Assembly (NCBI RefSeq): GCF_001426665.1
Contig: NZ_LMEY01000001.1
Span: 1,329,179-1,393,178, forward strand
DNA length: 64,000 nucleotides
Direction of reading: 5' to 3'
DNA from: Rhizobium sp. Root1334
GTDB taxonomy: Bacteria > Pseudomonadota > Alphaproteobacteria > Rhizobiales > Rhizobiaceae
Below the pieces are notes generated by a model, which made no database searches, was not told the DNA's origin, and was given only the letters and a program-made list of their open reading frames with translations. The position numbers and the translations under genes are program-made. Below, in pieces: positions 24,772 to 33,869 of the stretch (within the stretch, counting starts at the first letter, position 1; each line of letters begins with the position of its first letter).

Positions 24772-25831
24772 AACCAAGCACCTCCACCCGCGCACCGCGG
24801 GCTTTTAGAAATGTCTGTACCTTTTCCGGCAGCGAAGCGTCGCGCGCGGGAACGGCAATGAAGAAACGGGCCACCGGCTGGTCCTGGATATGGTCGATCC
24901 CGCCATGCACGAGCCGGAATGACTGCGGCAGCACTTGCGACAGATCGGCAAACAACGCTCCCTGCGCGGCAGGACCGGCCATGTCGATGCTGAGGATTTG
25001 CTCATCACCGGAGACCGGCGACAGCCGTGCAGAGATATGTTCCGGCAACTGCGGGCGAATACCGCTCAGCAGGCGCTGGGTGATCGGCGCCTGTGGATCA
25101 GCAAAGACGGACCAAACCTGGCCTTCTTCGACAATCCGGCCGGCATCGATAACGGCAACCCGGTCGGCAACGCTACGCACCACTTCCATCTCGTGGGTGA
25201 TGAGCAGGATGGTCAGGCCGAGCTTCTGATTGATGTCCTTCAGCAGCGCCAGGATCGAACGGGTCGTTTCAGGATCAAGTGCCGAAGTGGCTTCGTCGGA
25301 CAAGAGCAATGCCGGACGGGCGGCGAGAGCACGGGCAATGCCGACACGCTGCTTCTGACCGCCAGACAGGGACGACGGATAGGCCTTGGCCTTGTCGGAC
25401 AGCCCGACGAGGTCAAGCAGTTCGGCGGCGCGCTTCAGACGCTCGGCCTTTCCGAGGCCTTCGATCTTCAATGGCAGCGCGACGTTTTCCTCGACGGTCT
25501 TTGCTGACAGGAGATTGAAGTGCTGGAAAATCATGCCGATGCGGCGGCGCAGCGGCTGCAGGTCCTTTTCGGTAAGGCCGGTGATATTGCGGCCTTCGAT
25601 ATGGATTTCGCCGCTGTCGGCCTGTTCCAACCCGTTCAGGCAGCGGATCAGCGTCGATTTGCCGGCACCACTGCGGCCGATAATGCCGAGGATTTCGCCC
25701 TTGCGCACCGTTAGCGAAACGCCGTCCAATGCCGGCGTCGCACCGAAGCGCCGCTTGACGTCCGTCAGCCGGACGACCTCTTCGGCCTGCGGCATCGCCA
25801 CGCTTGCAGGCGCGGAAACAACAGAATTCAT
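24752..25831 (-). CDS. metN: Methionine ABC transporter ATP-binding protein
   Basis: The start at 25831 gives 359 residues. Walker A is GRSGAGKST, the signature LSGGQKQRVGIARAL, and Walker B LLLSDEATSALDPETT. A C-terminal NIL/ACT-like domain (about 275-350) is present, which in E. coli MetN binds methionine and inhibits transport (trans-inhibition). The N-terminal 20 residues are a short extension. It lies 113 bases downstream of metQ, with a hairpin between, and overlaps metI. Confidence 0.94.
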   Translation of the reverse strand: MNSVVSAPASVAMPQAEEVVRLTDVKRRFGATPALDGVSLTVRKGEILGIIGRSGAGKSTLIRCLNGLEQADSGEIHIEGRNITGLTEKDLQPLRRRIGMIFQHFNLLSAKTVEENVALPLKIEGLGKAERLKRAAELLDLVGLSDKAKAYPSSLSGGQKQRVGIARALAARPALLLSDEATSALDPETTRSILALLKDINQKLGLTILLITHEMEVVRSVADRVAVIDAGRIVEEGQVWSVFADPQAPITQRLLSGIRPQLPEHISARLSPVSGDEQILSIDMAGPAAQGALFADLSQVLPQSFRLVHGGIDHIQDQPVARFFIAVPARDASLPEKVQTFLKARGARVEVLGYDANHA

Positions 25832-25875
25832 GCCTTGTCCTTTGTTCGGTTTTCGGGCGTCTCTATAACGCCCAA

Positions 25876-25907
25876 GGCGGCCCTGGCAAACAAATGCCAG
25901 AGCCGCC
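25876..25907 (-). other. Hairpin between metQ and metN
   Basis: GGCGGCCCTGGCA (25876-25888) pairs with TGCCAGAGCCGCC (25895-25907) over 13 positions with one mismatch and a 6-base loop. On the plus strand it is followed by CGTTTTTTG, but the genes here run on the minus strand, where no T-run follows. It may stabilise the metQ message, or it may stop antisense transcription entering from the left. Confidence 0.6.
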
Positions 25908-25944
25908 CGTTTTTTGAGTACACTCGATTGAGCGCCGGTATCGA

Positions 25945-26778
25945 TCAATAGGCGCTGACGCCCGTGCCCTTGTAGACCTTGTCGAACTCGGCCTTAACGG
26001 CGTCGTTCTGATAGGACGAGACCAGCGTCTTCACCCAGGCTTCGTTCTCTGTGCCAGCCTTGACGGCAATGAAGTTGCGGTAAGGATTGTCGTTGACCGG
26101 TTCCTGGGCGATACGGTCCTCCGCAGACAGGCCACTCTTCAGCGCCCAGTCGGTGTTGACGACAGCCGCATCGAGATCTTCAATCGCACGGCCGACAACG
26201 CCCGCATCCAGTTCCTTGATTTCGACCTTCTTCGGATTTTCAACGATATCGGCGATCGTCGCCAGAATGCCGGTGCCGTCCTTCAGCTTAATGATGCCTT
26301 CGTTCTGCAGCACGCGTAGCGCCCGGCCTTCGTTCGATGGATCGTTCGGAACGCCAATCACGGCGCCTTCCGGCAGTTCAGCAATGGTCTTGAACTTCTT
26401 GGTGTAGAGACCGATCGGCCAGACGGCGGTAAAACCGGCATTGACGATGTGATAGCCGTGCTGCTGAATCTGGTTGTCGAGGTAAGGCTGATGCTGGAAG
26501 GCGTTGGCGTCGACTTCACCGCGCTCAAGCGCTTCGTTCGGCTGAGTATAATCGTTGAACACGACGGTTTCGATCGTCAGGCCCTTCTTGGCGGCTTCGG
26601 TGGTGACAACGCGCCAGACGTCTTCGTCCTCGCCGCTGATGATACCGACCTTGATCGACTTGTCTTCAGCAAAGCTTGCGGACGGCGTAGCAAAGCCAGC
26701 GATTGCAGCGGCGGAAACGGCAAGTGCGGCCAGGGCCGCACGGCGCGAAAGGGTGTTGAGAAGAGTCTTTTTGGTCAT
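25945..26778 (-). CDS. metQ: D/L-methionine ABC transporter substrate-binding protein
   Basis: This 277-residue protein has a signal peptide ending SASFAED (about 1-38) and no lipobox cysteine, so it should be a soluble periplasmic protein. The NlpA/MetQ family is evident from KVGIISGEDEDVW, FNDYTQPNEALERGEVDANAFQH (in pieces: NEALERGEVDANAFQH), IGVPNDPSNEGRAL and VNTDWAL. It binds methionine for MetNI. The order metQ-metN-metI on the minus strand is complete. A 269-base divergent region separates it from the OsmC gene; I saw no known SAM riboswitch core in it. Confidence 0.93.
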   Translation of the reverse strand: MTKKTLLNTLSRRAALAALAVSAAAIAGFATPSASFAEDKSIKVGIISGEDEDVWRVVTTEAAKKGLTIETVVFNDYTQPNEALERGEVDANAFQHQPYLDNQIQQHGYHIVNAGFTAVWPIGLYTKKFKTIAELPEGAVIGVPNDPSNEGRALRVLQNEGIIKLKDGTGILATIADIVENPKKVEIKELDAGVVGRAIEDLDAAVVNTDWALKSGLSAEDRIAQEPVNDNPYRNFIAVKAGTENEAWVKTLVSSYQNDAVKAEFDKVYKGTGVSAY

Positions 26779-27047
26779 TGTCTGTCCCGTCCTGTCAAAT
26801 GAGGCGACCGCCCCGGTGTGAAACGGTTATCGCAAAATCGGCGGCGGCCAGCCAAGCAAGATTGCCTCTTATCCGGTGACAGCCGGGAAAACTCTTGCGG
26901 ATGTCGCGCCATTTGCGGACACAAATTTCCATAAAATCCGTAGACTACTTAATCCAGCAGGTTTTATGGGCGGCAGAAGCCAAAATTGCTTCCAACACAG
27001 GAAAAATTGCATATCAAATGGGCCAGATGTGTTTTTAGGAGAGAAAA

Positions 27048-27476
27048 GTGGCGGAATTGACGACAAAAACGAGGCCGACAGGCGCAACCGCTGTTCTCGC
27101 CCGGCACGGGTTCCCACAGGTGACATCCGCGACCGGCGGCGAAATCCAGATCGTCACCGGTCCGTCGCAGCCCGGCTTCAACCCGATCGACCTTTTGTAT
27201 GCATCGCTCTCCGCCTGCCTGACGATGAGCGCCCGGATCGCTGCAAGCCAGATGGGCCTACTCGACCGGCTGACCGAAATCCGCGCCGACGTCAGTGGCG
27301 AGAAGGCGACCGAGGGCCTGTCGCGTGTTGCGAAATTCAATGTGGTTCTGACGATTGAGGGGGACATTCACGATGAAGCACGGCATGCGATCGCGCAGGC
27401 CGCTGAAGAGGAAATCTGCACGGTCAGCAATACGCTTCGTGGCGGCTCGGAGTTTTCAATGACCGTTCGCGGCTGA
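27048..27476 (+). CDS. OsmC/Ohr family protein
   Basis: A GTG start behind AGGAGAG gives 142 residues. The OsmC-like fold is indicated by GFNPIDLLYASLSACLTMSARIAA (cited as PIDLLYASLSACL), which contains the peroxidatic-type cysteine, and a second cysteine near the C-terminus in EEEICTVSNTL. Family members reduce organic hydroperoxides with two cysteines. This is the YhfA-like shorter branch rather than true Ohr, so the substrate is unknown. It is divergent from metQ, which may be a coincidence or reflect sulfur/oxidative coupling. Confidence 0.85.
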   Translation: MAELTTKTRPTGATAVLARHGFPQVTSATGGEIQIVTGPSQPGFNPIDLLYASLSACLTMSARIAASQMGLLDRLTEIRADVSGEKATEGLSRVAKFNVVLTIEGDIHDEARHAIAQAAEEEICTVSNTLRGGSEFSMTVRG

Positions 27477-27549
27477 AGAGCTGTGAATTAATCGTGATCT
27501 GCCTCATATGGCACGCGATCTGGTCGAACCGGAATTGAATGCGCACGGC

Positions 27550-27790
27550 GGCATCATGGCGCGTCAGCCGCACGGAAAACGGAGCGGACGGTGAAATCTC
27601 CAGAGATCGGGGCCAGATAGGCATGGCCGCTATCGCGGTGGAAGCCGTAGAAAGTTTCCTGCCAGAAATCGGTTTCTGCGTCCGTTTTCAGAGACAGCCT
27701 GGCGGCATCCCTTGCCAGACAGCGGGCTCGTTGTGTCAGCGAAATGCCCCGGCCATGCTGCTTTCCTTGTCGCCAGTGGCTCTTGTCATG
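27550..27790 (-). pseudogene. Decayed DUF1349 protein fragment
   Basis: Minus-strand translation shows the start of a DUF1349 (concanavalin-like) protein in broken frames. HNEPAVW appears in one frame after an early stop, then LKTDAETDFWQETFYGFHRDSGH and ISGDFTV (cited as TDFWQETFYGF and GDFTV) continue in another. The reading then ends in AADAP and a stop. Intact family members run about 190 residues; only about 70 residues' worth remain. The gene is therefore frameshifted and truncated. The surrounding 27477-27954 region has no other gene that I can support, apart from the promoter of the next gene. Confidence 0.6.
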
Positions 27791-27954
27791 GCGGCAATCT
27801 AGCCATCGGGGACGGGCTGGCAAGGTGGGCCATGCGCTGGCACTTCACATCCGGCATTGGCAAGGCGCATCTGTTTGACTAAGGATGCCGCTATGGGTGC
27901 ATCCTGGCTGTTGACCGATGCCGCCTGCGCTATGAGACATTCTGGGAGTGTGCC

Positions 27955-29262
27955 ATGAAAATCACGATGATCGGTGCCGGTTATGTCGGACTTGTCTCCG
28001 GCGTTTGTTTTGCTGATTTCGGCCATGACGTCATCTGTATCGATAAGGACGCGCGCAAGATCGAAGCGCTGCTGGCCGGACGCATCCCGATTTTCGAACC
28101 CGGCCTCGAGCAGCTGGTCGCCGACAATGTCAAGGATGGGCGCCTGAGCTTTACGACCGATCTTGCCACCAGCGTGTCCGAAAGCGACGTGATCTTCATC
28201 GCCGTCGGAACACCGTCACGCCGCGGCGATGGCCATGCCGACCTGTCCTACGTCTATGACGCCGCCCGCGAGATTGCTGCGCATGTGACCGGCTTTACCG
28301 TCATCGTCACCAAGTCGACCGTGCCGGTCGGCACCGGCGACGAGGTCGAGCGGATCATGCGCGAGACCAATCCGGATGCCGATATCGCCGTGGTCTCCAA
28401 CCCGGAATTCCTGCGCGAAGGTGCCGCCATCGATGACTTCAAGCGGCCCGACCGTATCGTCATCGGGCTGAACGACGAACGCGCCCGCAGCGTGATGACC
28501 GAAGTCTACCGGCCACTCTATCTCAACCAGTCGCCGCTGCTCTTCACCACGCGCCGCACCTCCGAACTGATCAAATATGCCGGCAATGCCTTCCTTGCCA
28601 TGAAGATCACCTTCATCAACGAGATGGCGGACCTGTGCGAAAAGGTCGGCGCCAACGTGCAGGAAGTCGCGCGCGGCATTGGTCTCGATGGCCGTATCGG
28701 CGGCAAATTCCTGCATGCCGGTCCGGGCTATGGCGGCTCCTGCTTCCCGAAGGACACACTGGCGCTGGTCAAGACCGCCCAGGATCATGACAGCCCGGTC
28801 CGCCTGATCGAGACCGTTGTCTCTGTCAACGACAACCGCAAGCGCGCCATGGGCCGCAAGGTGATCGCGGCTGCCGGCGGCGACGTGCGCGGCAAGAAGG
28901 TCGCGGTGCTCGGCCTCACTTTCAAGCCGAATACCGACGACATGCGCGACAGTCCGGCCATTGCGGTCATCCAGGCACTCACCGATGCCGGCGCCATCGT
29001 GACCGGTTATGATCCCGAGGGTATGGAAAACGCCAGGAAGGTGATCGACGGCATTGCCTATGCCGATAACCCCTATGAGGCAGCGGAGGGCGCGGACGCG
29101 CTGGTGATCGTCACCGAATGGAACGAGTTCCGGGCACTTAATCTCGCCCGCCTGAAGACCTTGATGAACACAGCGCTGCTCGTCGATCTCAGAAACATCT
29201 ATCAGTCCGGCGAAGTGACGAAACACGGCTTCATTTATACCAGCATCGGCCGGCCGCAATAG
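27955..29262 (+). CDS. ugd: UDP-glucose 6-dehydrogenase
   Basis: The 435-residue protein follows GGGAG and starts with the NAD motif GAGYVGLVSGVCFADFGH (7-24). The substrate-binding KYAGNAFLAMKITFINE and the active-site GGSCFPKDT with Cys263 are intact. It oxidises UDP-glucose to UDP-glucuronate, a precursor of acidic surface polysaccharides. The downstream epimerase gene reproduces the rkpK-lpsL order known from Sinorhizobium meliloti, where rkpK is needed for K-antigen and LPS. The upstream region lies next to a pseudogene. Confidence 0.95.
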   Translation: MKITMIGAGYVGLVSGVCFADFGHDVICIDKDARKIEALLAGRIPIFEPGLEQLVADNVKDGRLSFTTDLATSVSESDVIFIAVGTPSRRGDGHADLSYVYDAAREIAAHVTGFTVIVTKSTVPVGTGDEVERIMRETNPDADIAVVSNPEFLREGAAIDDFKRPDRIVIGLNDERARSVMTEVYRPLYLNQSPLLFTTRRTSELIKYAGNAFLAMKITFINEMADLCEKVGANVQEVARGIGLDGRIGGKFLHAGPGYGGSCFPKDTLALVKTAQDHDSPVRLIETVVSVNDNRKRAMGRKVIAAAGGDVRGKKVAVLGLTFKPNTDDMRDSPAIAVIQALTDAGAIVTGYDPEGMENARKVIDGIAYADNPYEAAEGADALVIVTEWNEFRALNLARLKTLMNTALLVDLRNIYQSGEVTKHGFIYTSIGRPQ

Positions 29263-29307
29263 GGCCACCACGGGCCTGCGACGACACAAGACAAGCAAGG
29301 AGCCGGT

Positions 29308-30339
29308 ATGCGCTATCTGATCACGGGAACGGCAGGGTTCATCGGGTTTCACCTGGCCAAGCGGCTGCTGGACGACGGTCACTTCGTTACCGGCTTCGAC
29401 GGAATGACGCCCTATTATGACGTCCGCCTCAAGGAACGGCGCCATGCGATCCTCGCCCGGTCGAACGGCTTTCGGCCCGTGATCGGCATGCTTGAGGACA
29501 AGGCGGCGCTGGATCAGGCGGCCGAGATCGGGGAACCCGACGTCATCGTCCATCTCGCTGCGCAGGCGGGCGTGCGCTACAGTCTTGAAAACCCCAAGGC
29601 CTATGTCGATTCCAACCTGATCGGCTCCTGGAACATGCTGGAATTGGCCAAGGCCGTGCAGCCCAAGCATCTGTTGCTCGCCTCCACTTCCTCGATCTAC
29701 GGCTCCAACGAGAAGATCCCGTTTGCGGAAACCGACCGGGCCGACGAACCGATGACGCTCTACGCCGCCACCAAGAAGTCCGGCGAGTTGATGGCTCACA
29801 GCTATGCCCATCTCTACAAGGTGCCAACGACCGCTTTCCGCTTCTTCACGGTTTACGGCCCCTGGGGCCGCCCGGATATGGCACTGTTCAAGTTCGTCGA
29901 TAGCATCCTCAACGGCCGGCCGATCGAGATTTATGGCGAAGGCCGGATGAGCCGCGACTTCACCTATATCGACGATCTCGTCGAAGGCATCGTCCGGCTG
30001 ATGGGCGTTGTTCCGTCAGAGGAGAACCGCGTCGAAGAAATCGACACCCTGTCGCGCCACGCACCCTTCCGGGTCGTCAATGTCGGCGGCGGGCAACCGG
30101 TCGAGCTGATGCGGTTCGTCGAGACGGTTGAAGCCGCCGTCGGCCGCCCGGCCATCCGCTCGATGCTGCCGATGCAGCAGGGCGATGTTCCCCGAACCTT
30201 TGCAGCGCCTGATCTTCTCAACAGCCTTACCGGCTTTACACCCTCCATTTCGGTGGAAGAGGGCGTTCGCCGCTTCGTCGAATGGTATCGCGCCGAGATG
30301 GTGGCGGCAGGGGCGGTTGATGATCCGCGGCATCCGTGA
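29308..30339 (+). CDS. lpsL: UDP-glucuronate 4-epimerase
   Basis: This 343-residue short-chain epimerase follows AAGGAG. It has the NAD motif [11 protein letters not shown] (7-17), the catalytic pair Tyr152-x3-Lys156 in YAATKKSGE, and [18 protein letters not shown], characteristic of UDP-glucuronate 4-epimerases. It converts the product of the upstream gene to UDP-galacturonate, used in lipopolysaccharide core, lipid A or exopolysaccharide. The 45-base spacing suggests one transcript with ugd. The phosphoesterase gene overlaps its last 20 bases. Confidence 0.93.
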   Translation: MRYLITGTAGFIGFHLAKRLLDDGHFVTGFDGMTPYYDVRLKERRHAILARSNGFRPVIGMLEDKAALDQAAEIGEPDVIVHLAAQAGVRYSLENPKAYVDSNLIGSWNMLELAKAVQPKHLLLASTSSIYGSNEKIPFAETDRADEPMTLYAATKKSGELMAHSYAHLYKVPTTAFRFFTVYGPWGRPDMALFKFVDSILNGRPIEIYGEGRMSRDFTYIDDLVEGIVRLMGVVPSEENRVEEIDTLSRHAPFRVVNVGGGQPVELMRFVETVEAAVGRPAIRSMLPMQQGDVPRTFAAPDLLNSLTGFTPSISVEEGVRRFVEWYRAEMVAAGAVDDPRHP

Positions 30340-31096
30340 TTTCCTGCGCGGTGGCGCTCATGCGCCATCGCCGAAACAAAGAAGGAAGCTCCTTTTCGAC
30401 CGGGCTCCCGACCATATCTATGCGGTCGGCGACGTGCACGGATACGATGACACTCTGGGCAGACTGGAAGACCTGATCGTTGCGGACAGCCGCAAGCGCG
30501 ATGGCATCAAATGGCTGGTCATGCTCGGTGACTACGTCGATCGCGGACCAAAATCATCCACCGTGCTCACCCGTCTGACGACCCGGCCCCTCGTTGGCAT
30601 CCGCCGCATCTGCCTTGCCGGCAATCACGAGGCGGTCATGCTCGATTTTCTCGGCAATCCCTCTCCAGATCACCACTGGCTGCGGTTGGGCGGCCTGGAA
30701 ACGCTGTATTCCTACGGGTTGAACAGGCTTCCAGCCGACCGCGAGGAGAGAAAAAAACTGCTGCGGTCTCTCATTCCCGTCCAGCATGTCGCCTTCCTCG
30801 AATCCCTCCCCTCGATGTTGCAGGTCCCAGGTTACTGCTTTGTCCATGCAGGTCTGAAAACGGGTGTCGCACCCGCCGACCAGAAAGACGCAGACCTCCT
30901 GTGGCTGCGCCCGCTGGCCTTGACGGACGATGCCCCGGCCGAAGGCTTCGTCACCGTTCACGGCCACACGCCGGTGGCGGGGGTCGAGATTGGCACAGGG
31001 CGTATCAATGTCGATACCGGCATCTACATGAGCGGCATTCTCTCGGCCGTTCGCCTTTCGCGCAACGAGCCACCGGACATCATCCAGAGCCGGTAA
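30320..31096 (+). CDS. Metallophosphoesterase (serine/threonine protein phosphatase family)
   Basis: The ATG at 30320, behind GGGG, lies inside the lpsL end (20-base overlap) and gives 258 residues. The metal-binding blocks are GDVHG (37-41), GDYVDRG (70-76), GNHE (101-104), a VHAG segment and HGHTP near the C-terminus, as in PPP-type phosphatases and diadenosine tetraphosphatase ApaH. Overlap with lpsL implies co-translation. Its target, whether a phosphoprotein, an Ap4A-like nucleotide or a sugar phosphate, cannot be told from sequence. Confidence 0.87.
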   Translation: MIRGIRDFLRGGAHAPSPKQRRKLLFDRAPDHIYAVGDVHGYDDTLGRLEDLIVADSRKRDGIKWLVMLGDYVDRGPKSSTVLTRLTTRPLVGIRRICLAGNHEAVMLDFLGNPSPDHHWLRLGGLETLYSYGLNRLPADREERKKLLRSLIPVQHVAFLESLPSMLQVPGYCFVHAGLKTGVAPADQKDADLLWLRPLALTDDAPAEGFVTVHGHTPVAGVEIGTGRINVDTGIYMSGILSAVRLSRNEPPDIIQSR

Positions 31097-31119
31097 ACAC
31101 GCTCACCGCGGAAAACACA

Positions 31120-32277
31120 TCAGAGCAATCCACGCGCTGCCAGATTGCGCATCAGGGCGGAGGGCCCGAACGTCCAGGGCGGGCATTCGGTCGAGAGCCG
31201 CACCGTATTGGTCAGCGATCCCAGTTCGGCATTCGAGATCGTGACGACATCGCCGATCTTGTGTGTAAACCCCTGCCCAGGCGCATCGCGGTCCTCGACC
31301 GGCGCAAACAGGGTGCCCATGAACAGCATGAAGCCATCAGGATACTGATGATGACGGCCGATGGTCTGGAAAACCAGGTCGAGCGGATCGCGGCTGATTT
31401 CCCGCATCGTGCTTGCGCCCTTGAGGACGAACCCGTCGGGGCCGCTGATGGTCAGCGACAGGTCGGCCTTGCGCACATGGTCGATCGTATAGGTGTCGTC
31501 GAACAGACGGATGAACGGGCCGATGGCGGACGAGGCATTGTTGTCCTTGGCCTTGCCAAGCAGCAGGGCTGAACGGCCCTCGACATCGCGCAGGTTAACG
31601 TCGTTGCCGAGCGTCGCCCCCTTGACCCGTCCCTGACTATCGACGGCCAGCACGATTTCCGGCTCGGGATTGTTCCATTTGGAGATCGGATGCAGCCCGA
31701 CCGACGCCCCCCAGCCGACCGAGGCCAGGACCTGCGCCTTGGAAAAAACCTCTGCATCCGGTCCGATACCGACTTCCAGATATTGCGACCAGACGCCGAC
31801 CTCGATCAACGCCGCTTTCACCTTCGCCGCCTCCGGCGATCCCGCTTTCAGGTCGCGCAAGCTATCGCCGATAATGGCGGTGACGCGCTGACGCATGGTT
31901 TCGGCCAAAGCCGGATTTCCCGCAGCCTTTTCCTCAATGACACGCTCGATCATCGACCGGGCGAAGGTGACACCGCAGGCCTTGACCGCCTGCAGATCGC
32001 ACGGGGCAAGCAGATGGATGGCCGAGAGATCGCCGGCGGCTTCCACCGAGGCGGTCATGATGGCTTCGAGGGTGGACAGGCGCTCGCCCTGACAGTCCGA
32101 GAGGAACCCGATGGGATCCTCCAGTTCCAGAAGGTCGCGCATCGTCGGCACGTCTTTCGACGTGATGTCAATGAGATCGCCACCGCGCAGGACCACCAGC
32201 GCCGGACCCGCAACATCCGGCCGCCAGACGCGCCCGACGAACGTTCCCGTTCCAAACACTTCGTTGACCGATGTCAT
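31120..32277 (-). CDS. Fumarylacetoacetate hydrolase family protein
   Basis: The ATG at 32277 gives 385 residues. The C-terminal half has the FAH fold signature: a metal-binding WNNPEPEIVLAVDS (the two glutamates of EPE) followed by GATLGNDVNLRDVEGRSALLLGKAKDNN (cited as GNDVNLRDVEG and GKAKDNN). The N-terminal domain of about 100 residues is like that of the larger FAH-family dehydratases that act on 2-keto-3-deoxy sugar acids. A role in sugar acid breakdown is likely, but the substrate is not set by the sequence. Confidence 0.82.
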   Translation of the reverse strand: MTSVNEVFGTGTFVGRVWRPDVAGPALVVLRGGDLIDITSKDVPTMRDLLELEDPIGFLSDCQGERLSTLEAIMTASVEAAGDLSAIHLLAPCDLQAVKACGVTFARSMIERVIEEKAAGNPALAETMRQRVTAIIGDSLRDLKAGSPEAAKVKAALIEVGVWSQYLEVGIGPDAEVFSKAQVLASVGWGASVGLHPISKWNNPEPEIVLAVDSQGRVKGATLGNDVNLRDVEGRSALLLGKAKDNNASSAIGPFIRLFDDTYTIDHVRKADLSLTISGPDGFVLKGASTMREISRDPLDLVFQTIGRHHQYPDGFMLFMGTLFAPVEDRDAPGQGFTHKIGDVVTISNAELGSLTNTVRLSTECPPWTFGPSALMRNLAARGLL

Positions 32278-32531
32278 GCCGCCCCTCCCGAACAAAACTC
32301 ACGGCCGCAAGATACAAGCCGTTGGATCATGGGCAAGGGATGAAATGGAAAAACGGCTCTGCTTGCGGGAAAGGAATGCCCCGAAATCTTTGCGAAGCGC
32401 CCAAAGAGTGTTCACCGCGACGGGGGATCGTTCTATCTAATTTTACTGATTTACTGATAGCACCTGTGTCATCGAATAAGTGTGTCGAACCAACCGTTAG
32501 ACGGATGGGCACCAACAGAGGGACAAGGAGC

Positions 32532-33716
32532 ATGAGCTTTACGGAAACAACAAAGACGTCGTGGTTTTCACGGCTGAAAAGCGGCCTTGCCGGGCTGTTG
32601 ATCGGCCCAATCCTCGTCATCGGGATGATCTGGCTTCTGTCCTGGAATGAAGGCCGCTCGGTCCAGACCTATCGTGCGCTGGTGGAAGGTGCCGGTATCG
32701 TCGCTTCTGTCGAGAACGGCACCGTGGATCCGGCCAATGAAGGCAAGCTCGTGCATGTTTCCGGCCCCGTAAAACCGGACGGCACGCCCGAGGATCCGAT
32801 GCTGGGCGTCTCGGCAGAGGGGGCTGCCGGCCTCAACCGCCAGGTAGAGATGTATCAGTGGATCGAAGACAGCAAGAGCGAGACCCAAAAGACGCTCGGC
32901 GGTGGCGAAGAGACCGTCACCACCTACAGCTACAAGAAGGAATGGCGCCCGCGCCCGGTCGATTCGTCCGATTTCAAACAGAGCGACCAGCACCAGAACC
33001 CTGACATGCCGATCGAGGGGGACCGGTTCACCGTGGCGACCGCAACGCTCGGCGCCTTCACGGTCGATGGCAAGGCGGTCGCCAATCTCGGGACAGAGAC
33101 GCCGGTCAAGTTATCTCCCGGTGTCATCGCGCAGGTCACGGCAGCGCTCGGTTCCGACAAGCCGGTCAATGCCAATGGCACCACCCTCTACGTTTCGCAG
33201 AACCGCCAGAACCCGGCCATCGGCGACCTGCGCATCAGCTTCAGCCGCGAGGACATCGCTGAAGCCAGCTTCGTCGGCGCCCAGACGGGGACTAATCTCA
33301 CCGGCTACAAGGCCTCCAATGGCCGCGAACTGTTTCTGAGTGCTGCCGGAAAGGTCGATGCGCCGCAGATGTTCGACGCCGCCCAGAGTGAGAACACGCT
33401 GATCACCTGGCTCATTCGCGGCGGTGGAATGCTCGGCATGTTCATCGGTTTTGCCATGATGCTGTCAATTCTCGGTATCATTGCCGACGTCATTCCGTTC
33501 GTCGGGTCGATCGTCGGCTTCGGCACCTCGGTGATCGCTATTATCCTGACGCTGATCCTCGGGCCTCTGGTCATCGCCATCGCCTGGATTGCCTACCGGC
33601 CGGTGCTGGCCATTGCCATCATCGCCGGCGGCATCCTGCTTGCCGCCGGACTGATCTATCTGAAGCGCAACAAGACGGCGGCAGTTCAGGCGCCAATAAC
33701 GCTCGGCCGGGCCTGA
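32532..33716 (+). CDS. TMEM43 family membrane protein
   Basis: The ATG at 32532 follows AAGGAG and gives 394 residues. A transmembrane segment lies at about 17-38. A large extracytoplasmic domain follows, with YQWIEDSKSETQKTLGGGEET, cited as MYQWIE, and YSYKKEW, both typical of TMEM43/LUMA. Three or four helices at the C-terminus (about 295-385) complete the topology. In animals TMEM43 lies in the nuclear envelope. Bacterial members have no known function. A frame open further upstream (to 32271) is not supported. Confidence 0.85.
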   Translation: MSFTETTKTSWFSRLKSGLAGLLIGPILVIGMIWLLSWNEGRSVQTYRALVEGAGIVASVENGTVDPANEGKLVHVSGPVKPDGTPEDPMLGVSAEGAAGLNRQVEMYQWIEDSKSETQKTLGGGEETVTTYSYKKEWRPRPVDSSDFKQSDQHQNPDMPIEGDRFTVATATLGAFTVDGKAVANLGTETPVKLSPGVIAQVTAALGSDKPVNANGTTLYVSQNRQNPAIGDLRISFSREDIAEASFVGAQTGTNLTGYKASNGRELFLSAAGKVDAPQMFDAAQSENTLITWLIRGGGMLGMFIGFAMMLSILGIIADVIPFVGSIVGFGTSVIAIILTLILGPLVIAIAWIAYRPVLAIAIIAGGILLAAGLIYLKRNKTAAVQAPITLGRA

Positions 33717-33869
33717 AAGCCCGAACCATCGTCAACCCGAAAGGCCCGTGGCAAATGAGCCGTCACGGGCCTCTTACTCTCCAAATAGACTCCATTGGCC
33801 AATACCGACCGGGCTGCTAGGTTCGCCCTCCCCGACCCCATGCCCCAGGAAGAGACGGTAGCAGGCCCC

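Noticed and set aside
25876-25915. Rho-independent terminator on the plus strand between metN and metQ
   Set aside because: The T-run is on the plus strand while the genes are on the minus strand. It could stop antisense reading but is not an operon terminator, so I listed it as a hairpin only.
26779-27047. SAM riboswitch upstream of metQ
   Set aside because: No conserved SAM-I, SAM-II or SAM-V core could be recognised. Only a short CCATAAAA/TTTTATGG inverted repeat is present, nearer to the OsmC gene.
27424-27624. Small minus-strand frame overlapping the OsmC gene end
   Set aside because: It covers part of the decayed DUF1349 region in a wrong frame and overlaps OsmC, so it is not an independent gene.
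28216-29811. 531-codon minus-strand frame across ugd and lpsL
   Set aside because: Both plus-strand genes have intact active sites, so the antisense frame is a by-product of codon bias.
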